Source: Pseudomonadota bacterium
GTDB taxonomy: Bacteria > Pseudomonadota > Alphaproteobacteria > Rhizobiales > Rhizobiaceae
Assembly (NCBI GenBank): GCA_023444445.1
Contig: JAEXMK010000045.1
Coordinates: 1 to 25,830 of the forward strand
DNA: 25,830 bases
Direction: 5' to 3'
Shown here: in pieces, positions 7,668 to 14,995 of the stretch
How positions within the stretch are numbered: position 1 is the stretch's first letter
Layout of the letters: the number at the start of each line of letters is the position of its first letter
Made by a program: the position numbers and the translations under genes
The notes under the pieces: model-generated
Database searches by the model: none
What the model saw: only the letters and a program-made list of their open reading frames with translations
What the model was told of the DNA's origin: nothing

Positions 7668-8174
7668 ATGACAGTTCTGGATATTCAAATCAGCGTCGAG
7701 GCCGAAGGCTGGCCCTCGGAAGAAGACTTGGTCGCCTTCTCCACGAAGGTTCTGGAGGCGGCCGTCGATTTTCTGAAGCGGGAAGAGGAACAACCCTTTC
7801 CGAAAACGCCGGTCGAACTGTCGCTGGTCTTCATCGATGATGAAAATATCCGGGAAATCAACGCCGAATGGCGCGACAAGGACAAGGCGACCAACGTCCT
7901 GTCTTTCCCCGCTTTTCCGCTGGAGCCGGGCGGAATGCCCGGCCCGATGCTGGGCGATATCGTCATCGCCCGCGAGACGGTTGCGCGGGAGGCTCTTGAA
8001 CTTGACAAGAGTTTCGAGGATCATCTGACCCATCTGCTCGTCCACGGGTTTCTGCATTTGTTCGGTTATGACCACATGGATGAGGAAGAAGCGGAAGAAA
8101 TGGAGTCGCTTGAGACTCGCATTTTGGCGGTGCTTGGCCTATCTGATCCCTACGCGGGTCAAGAACCGCTTTAA
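7668..8174 (+). CDS. ybeY: Endoribonuclease YbeY (rRNA maturation factor)
   Basis: Metal-dependent RNase of 168 residues involved in 16S rRNA 3'-end maturation and late ribosome quality control. The UPF0054 signature HGFLHLFGYDH gives the three zinc-binding histidines H126, H130 and H136. The conserved NVLSFP stretch lies at residues 76-81 and GDIVI at 96-100. The protein is slightly longer at its N-terminus than E. coli YbeY, which is usual in rhizobia, where the protein (SMc01113 type) has been tied to sRNA-like regulation. The start lies 10 bases after the phoH stop, so translation of ybeY may depend on ribosomes finishing phoH. The amber codon in phoH could therefore have polar effects here. 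Confidence 0.95.
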   Translation: MTVLDIQISVEAEGWPSEEDLVAFSTKVLEAAVDFLKREEEQPFPKTPVELSLVFIDDENIREINAEWRDKDKATNVLSFPAFPLEPGGMPGPMLGDIVIARETVAREALELDKSFEDHLTHLLVHGFLHLFGYDHMDEEEAEEMESLETRILAVLGLSDPYAGQEPL

Positions 8175-8189
8175 ATATTGTCTGGAGCC

Positions 8190-9329
8190 ATGAACGAACA
8201 TTCTGCACGACCTGCCAATGAGGGCAGAGAAAACGGCGAGCAGTCCTCTTCGGAGGAGGGCAGTAGTCACTTACGGAACGATTCCAATGCAAAGCCGAGA
8301 TCGACGATCTGGTCGCGCATAGGGCGGTTACTGAAACCGTCACAGGGTGAGCGTCTTCGCGAGGATCTGACCGACGCGCTGATGGCCGACACCGAAATCG
8401 GTGCCGCCTTTTCGCCTGAAGAACGGGCGATGTTGAACAATATCCTCCGTTTCCGCGAGATCAGGGTCGAAGACATCATGATCCCGCGCGTCGATATCGA
8501 CGGTCTCGACCAAAACATGACGATCGGCGACGCGCTAATCCTCTTCGAGGAAACCGGACGCTCCCGCATGCCTGTCTATGACGAGACGCTGGATGATCCG
8601 AAGGGCATGATCCATATTCGCGATCTCCTGGCCTATGTCGCCAAGCAGGCCCGCAACAAACGTCGGGCAGGCTCACGCAGCGTCGCTTATGGCGAGGTGA
8701 AGGCGCCGCGCTCACCGCGTCCCAATTTCGATCTGGCGCGGGTCGATCTTGAACAGACGGTCGCCGATGCCGGTCTCGTGCGCAAAATTCTCTTCGCACC
8801 ACCCTCGATGCTTGCTTCCGATCTCTTGAAGACGATGCAGGCCCAGCGAACGCAGCTGGCCCTCGTGATCGATGAATATGGCGGCACGGACGGTCTCGTC
8901 AGCCATGAGGATATCGTTGAGATGGTCGTTGGCGATATCGACGACGAGCACGACAAGGACGAGGCGATGTTTTCGCGCCTATCCCCCGACGTGCTCGTGG
9001 CCGATGCCCGCGCGGAACTCATCGAACTTGCCGAGGCAATCGGTCCGGAATTCGATGTGCGCGAACATCTCGAAGAAATCGACACCCTCGGCGGCCTCAT
9101 CTTTTTCGCACTTGGTCGCATTCCCGCCAAGGGCGAGGTGGTTCGAGCCGTGCCCGGCTTCGAGTTTCAGATTCTCGATGCGGACAGCCGGCGTATCAAA
9201 GGCGTCCGTATCGTCCGTGATCATGGCTCGGAAGGGGAGGATGACCGGGCTCCGGGTGAAGCCAGCGGTGTTATCGCACTGCCCGCGCCGGACGTTCGCC
9301 TGATCACGCATCAGCAGAACGCCGACTAG
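8190..9329 (+). CDS. corC: CorC/HlyC-type CBS-domain protein (YbeX family)
   Basis: Cytoplasmic protein of 379 residues. After a low-complexity charged N-terminus (about 50 residues), it has EDIMIPRVDI (near residue 95), the usual entry to a CBS-domain pair, then a second CBS segment with LVIDEYGGTDGLVSHEDIVE (near residue 230). It ends in a CorC_HlyC transporter-associated domain (about residues 275-355). No membrane-spanning DUF21 domain is present, so this is the soluble YbeX branch, which recent work in E. coli links to ribosome metabolism and not only to Mg2+/Co2+ efflux. ATG 8190 is preferred over an in-frame TTG at 8178, since CTGGAG sits just upstream and the TTG has no ribosome site. 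The position between ybeY and lnt matches E. coli. Confidence 0.92.
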   Translation: MNEHSARPANEGRENGEQSSSEEGSSHLRNDSNAKPRSTIWSRIGRLLKPSQGERLREDLTDALMADTEIGAAFSPEERAMLNNILRFREIRVEDIMIPRVDIDGLDQNMTIGDALILFEETGRSRMPVYDETLDDPKGMIHIRDLLAYVAKQARNKRRAGSRSVAYGEVKAPRSPRPNFDLARVDLEQTVADAGLVRKILFAPPSMLASDLLKTMQAQRTQLALVIDEYGGTDGLVSHEDIVEMVVGDIDDEHDKDEAMFSRLSPDVLVADARAELIELAEAIGPEFDVREHLEEIDTLGGLIFFALGRIPAKGEVVRAVPGFEFQILDADSRRIKGVRIVRDHGSEGEDDRAPGEASGVIALPAPDVRLITHQQNAD

Positions 9330-9531
9330 AGACGGTGCCGGGAAATCCGTCACCTTTGTCTCAAGATTGGGATTCGGCAGATTCGAATAGCCAAAAGGCC
9401 GCAGGAGACCGCGGCCACCAACCTCCTGTGGACTGCGAATCTTTTTTCCTTTACGTCGGTTTTGAGGGGAAATTCCGTGGCGCGGCCTCGCCGGGAGCGG
9501 GCTTTTCCAGGCGCGCATAAACGGAGATGGC
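9330..9531. other. Intergenic region corC-lnt with two overlapping hairpins
   Basis: About 200 bases without a supported gene. Two mutually exclusive hairpins can form: GGCCGC (9397-9402) with GCGGCC (9411-9416), and CAGGAG (9402-9407) with CTCCTG (9423-9428). A run of six T residues follows at 9442-9447. The spacing is not that of a textbook terminator. A 61-codon open frame here has no family resemblance or ribosome site. Confidence 0.4.
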
Positions 9532-11121
9532 ATGGAGCGTCTTGCAGGCAGGGTAATGCTGGCCGGCGGCATGAGCCGCGCGGTGATGGCGATTGCCGCG
9601 GGTGCGGTCGGGGCGCTCGCTTTGCCTCCAATTGGCTTTTTCGCGGCGCTTTTCTTTTCTTTCACCCTGCTTGTCTGGCTCGTGGACGGCTGCACCGGCA
9701 AGCCGGGCGGTGGCCTCTTTAGCCGCATCATGCCTGCCTTTGGCATCGGCTGGTGTTTCGGGTTTGGTTATTTCGTGGCCGGTCTGTGGTGGCTGGGCAA
9801 CGCTCTCCTCTTGGAGGCCGATGAATTCGCCTGGGCACTGCCGCTCGCCATCATCGGTCTGCCGGCATTGCTGGCGCTGTTTTACGGTTTTGCCGTCGCT
9901 GCCGCCAATCTTCTCTGGTCGGATGGCCTTGGCCGCATTGCGGCGCTTGCCGCCGCCTTCGGCCTGTCCGAATGGCTGCGCAGTTTCATCGCGACCGGCT
10001 TTCCCTGGAACGCCATCGGCTACGGCATCATGCCCATCCCGATCATGATGCAGTCGGCGCATCTGCTCGGGCTTTTCAGCATCACGACGCTCGCGGTCTT
10101 CATCTTCGCCGCGCCGGCGCTGATCGGCACGAAAAAAGGCATGGGACCGGGACTGGCGCTGGCTGGCCTGCTGCTGGCCGCTCACTTCGGTTATGGCTTT
10201 TACCGCCTGCAGACACCCGCGGAGACACCGGCGGACGCGCTCACTGTCCGCATCGTGCAGCCGTCCATCGATCAATCCCGCAAGATGCTGAATGCCGACC
10301 GGGCGGAGATTTTCGCAGAGCATCTGCGGCTGTCCGCCCTGCCGCCGGGTGAAGGAAAAAAACGCCCCGACATCATCGTCTGGCCGGAAACCTCCGTGCC
10401 GTTCATCCTGACGCAAAATCCGGACGCCCTCGCAGAAATCGCTAAAACGCTGGAGGATGGACAGGTGCTGTTTACCGGCGCCGTCAGGATGGAAGATCAG
10501 GGCGCCGGCCGGCCGCCGCGCTATTATAATTCCGTCTATGCGATCGACAGTCAGGGTGAGATTATCGGCGCGACCGACAAGGTGCACCTGACGCCCTTTG
10601 GCGAATATGTTCCTTTTGAAGGCATCCTGCGGGAATTCGGCATCGACAATGTCATTGCCCTGCCGGGCGGCTTTTCGGCCGCCTCGTCGCGCACGCCACT
10701 CACGCTTCCTTCGGGCAAGACCTTCTATCCGCTGATCTGCTACGAGATCATTTTCCCGGGGGAGATGACGCCGGGTCTTCAGAGGGCGGCGGCGATCCTG
10801 AATGTGACAAATGACGGTTGGTTTGGTGACACACCCGGTCCTTACCAGCATTTCCTGCAGGCAAGGATACGCGCCGTGGAGACGGGCGTGCCGGTGATTC
10901 GCGGCGCCAATACCGGAATTTCGGCCGTCATAGACCCCTATGGCCGCATTATTGCCGGGCTGGACTATGGTCGGGTGGGAATTGTTGACGCCACTTTGAG
11001 TGGTGGGTCCAATGACGCATTAACTTACGACATACATCGGACGTATTTCTGGTTGATTTTTTCTATAATGATGATCGTTGCGGTATTTCCCGCCTTGAGT
11101 TTCGCTCGGCGCCAGAATTGA
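9532..11121 (+). CDS. lnt: Apolipoprotein N-acyltransferase
   Basis: Integral inner-membrane enzyme of 529 residues that adds the third acyl chain to the N-terminal cysteine of lipoproteins, the last step before export by the Lol system. The N-terminal half (residues 15-225) consists of several hydrophobic segments. The periplasmic nitrilase-like domain carries the complete catalytic triad: E286 in WPETS, K350 in DKVHLTPFGEYVPF and C403 in LICYE. The conserved NVTNDGWFG and ANTGISAVIDPYGR stretches follow. A final membrane segment lies near residues 505-525. CGGAG at 9522-9526 stands 5 bases before ATG 9532. The length is close to the E. coli protein (512 residues). It closes the conserved miaB-to-lnt block. 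Confidence 0.96.
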   Translation: MERLAGRVMLAGGMSRAVMAIAAGAVGALALPPIGFFAALFFSFTLLVWLVDGCTGKPGGGLFSRIMPAFGIGWCFGFGYFVAGLWWLGNALLLEADEFAWALPLAIIGLPALLALFYGFAVAAANLLWSDGLGRIAALAAAFGLSEWLRSFIATGFPWNAIGYGIMPIPIMMQSAHLLGLFSITTLAVFIFAAPALIGTKKGMGPGLALAGLLLAAHFGYGFYRLQTPAETPADALTVRIVQPSIDQSRKMLNADRAEIFAEHLRLSALPPGEGKKRPDIIVWPETSVPFILTQNPDALAEIAKTLEDGQVLFTGAVRMEDQGAGRPPRYYNSVYAIDSQGEIIGATDKVHLTPFGEYVPFEGILREFGIDNVIALPGGFSAASSRTPLTLPSGKTFYPLICYEIIFPGEMTPGLQRAAAILNVTNDGWFGDTPGPYQHFLQARIRAVETGVPVIRGANTGISAVIDPYGRIIAGLDYGRVGIVDATLSGGSNDALTYDIHRTYFWLIFSIMMIVAVFPALSFARRQN

Positions 11122-11251
11122 CCGGGAACCCCTGTAATTGCATAGTGAATACGTCAGTCGTAAAACAAGTTTAGACGCTGTCGAATTGCCGACTCATTTC
11201 TTCGAATAGTAGCGAAGCGAAATATCAACCCTTTCCGAGTGTCAGGACCGC

Positions 11252-11674
11252 ATGATGACCGAGAATAAGAAAAAGCCTAATCCCATCGACATTCATGTCG
11301 GAAGCCGAATTCGCCTTCGCAGAACCATGCTCGGAATGAGCCAGGAGAAGCTGGGAGAAAGCCTCGGAATTACCTTTCAGCAAATCCAGAAATATGAAAA
11401 AGGCACGAACCGCGTTGGCGCCAGCCGCCTTCAGAACATTTCCGCGATCCTCAATGTGCCCGTTTCCTTTTTCTTCGAGGATGCACCTGGTGATCAGGTC
11501 GGCGGCACGACCGGCATGGCGGAAGCGTCGAGCTCAAATTACGTGGTCGACTTTCTGTCCTCGGCCGAAGGTCTGCAGTTGAACCGCGCCTTCGTCAAGA
11601 TCGCCGATCCCAAGGTTCGCCGGCGCCTCGTTGATCTCGTCAAGGCGCTCGCAGCCGAGGGTGACGCCGAGTAA
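11252..11674 (+). CDS. praR: XRE-family transcriptional regulator, PraR-like
   Basis: Small DNA-binding protein of 140 residues. A Cro/C1-type helix-turn-helix occupies about residues 16-72, with SRIRLRRTMLGMSQEKLGE, the recognition segment TFQQIQKYEKGTNRV, and a final NISAILNVPVSFFFEDAP. The C-terminal part (about 85-140) is short and charged. This matches the rhizobial PraR family as I remember it. In Rhizobium leguminosarum PraR represses quorum-sensing and adhesin genes, and in Azorhizobium it represses R-body (reb) genes. Two adjacent ATG codons start the frame, behind an AGGA-type ribosome site. Gaps of 130 bases upstream and about 200 downstream, with a terminator, suggest a single-gene transcript. 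The family is firm; the exact regulon in this organism is unknown. Confidence 0.85.
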   Translation: MMTENKKKPNPIDIHVGSRIRLRRTMLGMSQEKLGESLGITFQQIQKYEKGTNRVGASRLQNISAILNVPVSFFFEDAPGDQVGGTTGMAEASSSNYVVDFLSSAEGLQLNRAFVKIADPKVRRRLVDLVKALAAEGDAE

Positions 11675-11732
11675 GGGCAGCCCGCGCGAGGCAGAGATGC
11701 AGAAAATTTCCGGCACGGGATGCCGGGCACTC

Positions 11733-11757
11733 AACGGTCCGCAAGGACCGTTTTTTT
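11733..11757 (+). terminator. Rho-independent terminator after the PraR-like gene
   Basis: Perfect 8-bp stem AACGGTCC (11733-11740) and GGACCGTT (11745-11752) with loop GCAA, running straight into seven T residues. It separates the PraR-like regulator from metK, so metK must have its own promoter in the remaining 115 bases. Confidence 0.9.
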
Positions 11758-11780
11758 GTGCCCGATTAGAAAGGAATTCT

Positions 11781-11802
11781 CACATAAAGATATATTTATG
11801 TG
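11781..11802. promoter_or_regulatory. Perfect AT-rich inverted repeat ahead of metK (candidate operator)
   Basis: CACATAAA (11781-11788) is repeated as its exact reverse complement TTTATGTG (11795-11802) around a 6-base centre. It lies after the praR terminator and 70 bases before the metK start. It is strikingly AT-rich for this genome and is not followed by a T-run, so it looks like a dimeric repressor site and not a terminator. ArsR-family SAH/SAM-responsive regulators (SahR/SamR) of the methionine cycle use AT-rich palindromes in proteobacteria; the match to them is from memory and unverified. Confidence 0.5.
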
Positions 11803-11872
11803 GTTGTGTCCTTGTTTTTCACGGCCGAAATGACTAACAAACTCGAAGACCATTCTTTGAGGGGAATCCCGC

Positions 11873-13135
11873 ATGCGTGCCAATTACCTGTTCACCAGCG
11901 AGTCCGTGGCCGAGGGTCATCCGGACAAGGTTTGTGATCGTATTTCCGATGAAATCGTGGATCTCATATACCGTGAAGCGACGAAGACGGGTGTTGACCC
12001 GTGGACCGTGCGCATCGCATGTGAAACGCTTGCGACGACCAACCGCGTTGTTATTGCCGGTGAAGTTCGCGTTCCCGATACGCTTCTGAAGAAGGACAAG
12101 GACGGCAAGATCGTCAAGGACGCTTCCGGTCATCCGGTCATCAACCCTTCGAAGTTCAAGTCTGCCGCCCGCAAGGCGATCCGCGACATCGGATACGAAC
12201 AGGATGGTTTCCACTGGAAGACCGCCAAGATCGACGTTCTCCTGCACCCGCAGTCTGCTGATATCGCGCAGGGCGTGGACAACGCTTCCGACAAGCAGGG
12301 TGACGAGGGTGCAGGCGACCAGGGCATCATGTTCGGTTACGCCTGCAAGGAAACGCCAGACCTAATGCCGGCGCCGATTTACTATTCTCACCGCATCCTG
12401 CAGCTGCTCGCCACCGCCCGCAAGAGCGGCGAAGGCGAAGCGGCGAAGCTCGGCCCCGATGCCAAGAGCCAGGTGACGGTTCGTTACGTCGACGGCAAGG
12501 CTTCCGAAGCCGTATCCATCGTTCTGTCCACGCAGCATCTCGATGCAAGCTGGGATTCGAAGAAGGTTCGCGCCGTTGTCGAACCCTATATCCGCGAAGC
12601 TCTGGGTGACCTGAAGATCGCCGACGATTGCCAGTGGTATATCAACCCGACGGGTAAGTTCGTTATCGGCGGTCCTGATGGCGATGCCGGTCTGACCGGT
12701 CGCAAGATCATCGTCGACACCTATGGCGGTGCCGCCCCCCATGGCGGTGGCGCATTCTCCGGCAAGGACACGACCAAGGTCGACCGTTCTGCTGCCTACG
12801 CCGCGCGCTACCTCGCCAAGAATGTCGTGGCTGCCGGTTTGGCCGAGCGCTGCACGATCCAGATTTCCTATGCGATCGGCATTGCCCAGCCGCTGTCGAT
12901 CTATGTCGATCTGCACGGCACCGGCAAGGTCAGCGAAGATCAGGTCGAAGCCGCGATCCGCAAGGTCATGGACCTTTCGCCGTCGGGCATCCGCCGTCAT
13001 CTCGATCTTAACAAGCCGATCTACGCCAAGACGTCTTCCTACGGTCATTTCGGCCGTAAGGCTGGCCGCGACGGTTCCTTCTCCTGGGAGAAGCTCGATC
13101 TGGTGAAGCCGCTCAAGGAAGCTTTGAGCGCTTAA
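11873..13135 (+). CDS. metK: S-adenosylmethionine synthetase
   Basis: Cytoplasmic enzyme of 420 residues that makes S-adenosylmethionine from methionine and ATP. The N-terminus [18 protein letters not shown] is the family hallmark (substrate-binding His in GHPDK). Signature 1 is [12 protein letters not shown] (near residue 146) and signature 2 is GGGAFSGKD (near residue 294). The C-terminal domain includes YFGHFGR-type sequence [18 protein letters not shown]. The product is about 35 residues longer than E. coli MetK, with extra sequence in the first third (around residues 70-105) and middle, as in other rhizobial enzymes. GAGGGGAAT precedes ATG 11873. SAM from this enzyme feeds TrmB, encoded next, and MiaB upstream. 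Confidence 0.97.
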   Translation: MRANYLFTSESVAEGHPDKVCDRISDEIVDLIYREATKTGVDPWTVRIACETLATTNRVVIAGEVRVPDTLLKKDKDGKIVKDASGHPVINPSKFKSAARKAIRDIGYEQDGFHWKTAKIDVLLHPQSADIAQGVDNASDKQGDEGAGDQGIMFGYACKETPDLMPAPIYYSHRILQLLATARKSGEGEAAKLGPDAKSQVTVRYVDGKASEAVSIVLSTQHLDASWDSKKVRAVVEPYIREALGDLKIADDCQWYINPTGKFVIGGPDGDAGLTGRKIIVDTYGGAAPHGGGAFSGKDTTKVDRSAAYAARYLAKNVVAAGLAERCTIQISYAIGIAQPLSIYVDLHGTGKVSEDQVEAAIRKVMDLSPSGIRRHLDLNKPIYAKTSSYGHFGRKAGRDGSFSWEKLDLVKPLKEALSA

Positions 13136-13180
13136 GCATTTCCAGTAAAAGTGCGTAGCGGTTTTACGCTCGGAAAATGC
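13136..13180. repeat. Extragenic palindromic repeat, full copy
   Basis: Directly after the metK stop, GCATTTCC (13136-13143) pairs with GGAAAATGC (13172-13180). Inside it, GTAAAA (13145-13150) pairs with GTTTTAC (13161-13167), so the whole unit folds as an interrupted hairpin. A shortened copy of its left arm follows trmB at 14004-14022. I associate this GCATTTCC...AAAA...GCGTAGCGGTTTT pattern with repeats found many times in rhizobial genomes, usually next to stop codons. Confidence 0.65.
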
Positions 13181-13241
13181 GTCAACCAGATATCGCGCTT
13201 GTTATTTGGCGGCGATTGAGAGATACCGTCACCAAGTTTTG

Positions 13242-13279
13242 TAACCCGCACAGTGCCTCACGGGGTGCTGTGCGGGTTA
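13242..13279. other. Strong 12-bp hairpin ahead of trmB
   Basis: TAACCCGCACAG (13242-13253) and CTGTGCGGGTTA (13268-13279) form a perfect 12-bp stem with a 14-base loop. It stands 26 bases before the trmB start. No long T-run follows on either side, only GTCTATTT downstream, so termination is possible but not assured. It could equally be a leader structure of trmB or an RNA-stabilising hairpin at the metK 3' end. Confidence 0.6.
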
Positions 13280-13305
13280 AGTCTATTTGGTCTTGAGAGT
13301 ATGAG

Positions 13306-14004
13306 ATGACGGAAGAACGGCGTTCGCGCGCGACGGAAGCGTTTTTTGGCAGACGCAAGGGCAAGCCTTTGCGCCATCAGCAGGTCGATACAATCGAAAA
13401 TCTGCTGCCCTTGCTGAAAATCGATCTGGAAAGCGCGCCCCCGCAAAATCTCGTCGCGCTCTTTCCGGCGGATGTCCGATCGATCCGTCTGGAGATCGGT
13501 TTCGGTGGTGGCGAGCATCTCGCCCACCGCGCACTCGAAAATCCCGAGACAGGTTTCATCGGTGTCGAGCCCTTCGTGAATGCCATGGCCAAACTGCTGG
13601 CCACGGTTCGCGAACGTGAACTGATGAATATCCGTCTTTACGACGATGACGCAACGCAATTGCTGGACTGGCTGCCCGAGGGATCGATCGATCATATCGA
13701 TCTGCTTTATCCCGATCCGTGGCCGAAGAAGAAGCACTGGAAGCGGCGTTTCGTGTCAGACATTAATCTCGCCCGTTTTCATCGCGTGTTGAAACCCGGC
13801 GGCAAGTTCTGCTTTGCGTCTGACATCGACACCTACGTCAACTGGACGCTGCAGCATTGCGCCCGGCATGGCGGCTTTGAATGGGCGGCGACAAGCGCTG
13901 ATGACTGGCGCACGCCCTATGCCAACTGGCCGGGCACGCGTTACGAGAACAAGGCAAAAAGAGAAGGCCGTACCTCGGCCTATCTCACCTTCATCCGTCG
14001 CTAA
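13306..14004 (+). CDS. trmB: tRNA (guanine-N7-)-methyltransferase
   Basis: SAM-dependent methyltransferase of 232 residues that makes m7G46 in the variable loop of tRNAs. The SAM-binding motif is [11 protein letters not shown] (residues 62-72). The family-specific catalytic region is [17 protein letters not shown] (residues 133-149), with D137 in the position of the conserved aspartate. The C-terminal substrate-recognition stretch includes [15 protein letters not shown] 13306 is used; an out-of-frame ATG lies 5 bases before it. The gene follows metK, which makes its methyl donor, but a 170-base gap with a repeat and a strong hairpin suggests separate control. It is convergent with the sugar kinase gene, the two stops being 37 bases apart. 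Confidence 0.95.
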   Translation: MTEERRSRATEAFFGRRKGKPLRHQQVDTIENLLPLLKIDLESAPPQNLVALFPADVRSIRLEIGFGGGEHLAHRALENPETGFIGVEPFVNAMAKLLATVRERELMNIRLYDDDATQLLDWLPEGSIDHIDLLYPDPWPKKKHWKRRFVSDINLARFHRVLKPGGKFCFASDIDTYVNWTLQHCARHGGFEWAATSADDWRTPYANWPGTRYENKAKREGRTSAYLTFIRR

Positions 14005-14022
14005 AGCATTTCCAGAAAAAAT
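14004..14022. repeat. Extragenic palindromic repeat, partial copy after trmB
   Basis: AAGCATTTCCAG followed by A residues begins at the last base of the trmB stop codon. It repeats the first 12 bases of the unit after metK (13134-13145). The right half of the palindrome is missing, so this is a truncated or decayed copy. Confidence 0.5.
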
Positions 14023-14041
14023 GAGCTAACGGCAAGACTCC

Positions 14042-14941
14042 TCAAAGGGCCGCATCCACGTCCGCAGCCTGTGGAATGGAGGGCTGCGCGCCGGCCCGCG
14101 TGCAAGCGAGGGAGCCTGCAACGGCGGCGCGCTTCAGCGCCCTTTCAAAATCCATTCCCTGATCGAGGCTGGCGGCGAGATATCCGCAGAAAGTATCGCC
14201 CGCACCAACCGTATCCACCGGCTCGATCTTCAAGCCGGAAGCCCTGTAGACCTTACCATTACGAATGGCGATAACGCCATCCGCACCAAGCGTGACGATC
14301 AAAGTCTGGCCGGTCCTCTCGTGAAGTGCCTTGAGTTCGGTTTCCCGCTCGTCGCTGGAGAGGCCATTCTTGCCGATCAGCAGCTCGAACTCGGTTTCGT
14401 TGGCAATGACGATATCGGCAAGGCCGGCAAGCCGAGGGCCGTCTGCGGTCAACGGTGCGGTGTTGATGACAGTGGTGATGCGTTTTGCCTTTGCGGCCGC
14501 CAAAGCGGCTTCGATGGCGGGTGCCGGTATCTCGAACTGCAGCATCAGAAAGTCGCCCGCAGCCATTTCGGCTATGGTCTTTGCGGCATCGGCGGCGGAA
14601 ACTTCGCCATTGGCGGCGGGAATGACCGAAATCATGTTCTCCCCGCCTTCACCGATCAGGATTACTGCCGTTCCAGTCGGTCCGGGTGTGGTTTTGACCA
14701 ATGACAGATCGGTTCCCGCGTCGCGCAGCAAGGTCAGTGCCGGAGCGGCAAAGGTGTCATCGCCCGCAGCGCCTGCCATCTTGACCGTGGCGCCCGCACG
14801 CCGGGCGGCCAGCGCCTGATTGGCGCCCTTGCCACCGGCGGCCGTGGAAAAGGTCTCGCCCGTCACGGTTTCACCGGGCTTGGGCAGGCGTTTAGCGGTG
14901 GCGACGAGGTCCATGTTGATGGAGCCGAAAACAGTAATCAT
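14042..14941 (-). CDS. rbsK: PfkB-family carbohydrate kinase, probably ribokinase
   Basis: Cytoplasmic sugar kinase of 299 residues that would phosphorylate ribose (or a related sugar) with ATP. The N-terminus ITVFGSINMDLV is typical of ribokinases. PfkB signature 1 lies at AAGGKGANQALAARRAGA (residues 34-51) and signature 2 at DTVGAGDTFCG (residues 243-253), with D249 as the catalytic base. NTAPL and IVIANETEFELL mark the central region. No ribose transporter or regulator gene stands beside it, so the substrate is inferred from family alone; adenosine kinase-like or deoxyribokinase activity is possible. The nucleoside hydrolase at the far end of the window would release ribose, a suggestive but distant link. 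Confidence 0.82.
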   Translation of the reverse strand: MITVFGSINMDLVATAKRLPKPGETVTGETFSTAAGGKGANQALAARRAGATVKMAGAAGDDTFAAPALTLLRDAGTDLSLVKTTPGPTGTAVILIGEGGENMISVIPAANGEVSAADAAKTIAEMAAGDFLMLQFEIPAPAIEAALAAAKAKRITTVINTAPLTADGPRLAGLADIVIANETEFELLIGKNGLSSDERETELKALHERTGQTLIVTLGADGVIAIRNGKVYRASGLKIEPVDTVGAGDTFCGYLAASLDQGMDFERALKRAAVAGSLACTRAGAQPSIPQAADVDAAL

Positions 14942-14995
14942 GGGGCGCTGGGTCCGTATGAAATTTAAGCAAGGCGGCGACTTTGCCCGAGACGA

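Noticed and set aside
9335..9520. Small plus-strand open frame between corC and lnt
   Set aside because: No ribosome site, no family resemblance, and composition that does not look like the neighbouring genes.
9451..10851. Minus-strand open frame of 466 codons opposite lnt
   Set aside because: It runs against a complete lnt gene and its product is charged, repetitive and without known motifs.
11631..11837. Small plus-strand open frame crossing the praR terminator
   Set aside because: It overlaps the praR-like gene in another frame and runs through a strong terminator and the metK leader palindrome.
11758..11872. SAM-II or other SAM riboswitch ahead of metK
   Set aside because: I looked for the pseudoknot pattern known from alphaproteobacterial methionine genes and saw no matching conserved segments. 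The only clear structure is the AT-rich inverted repeat.
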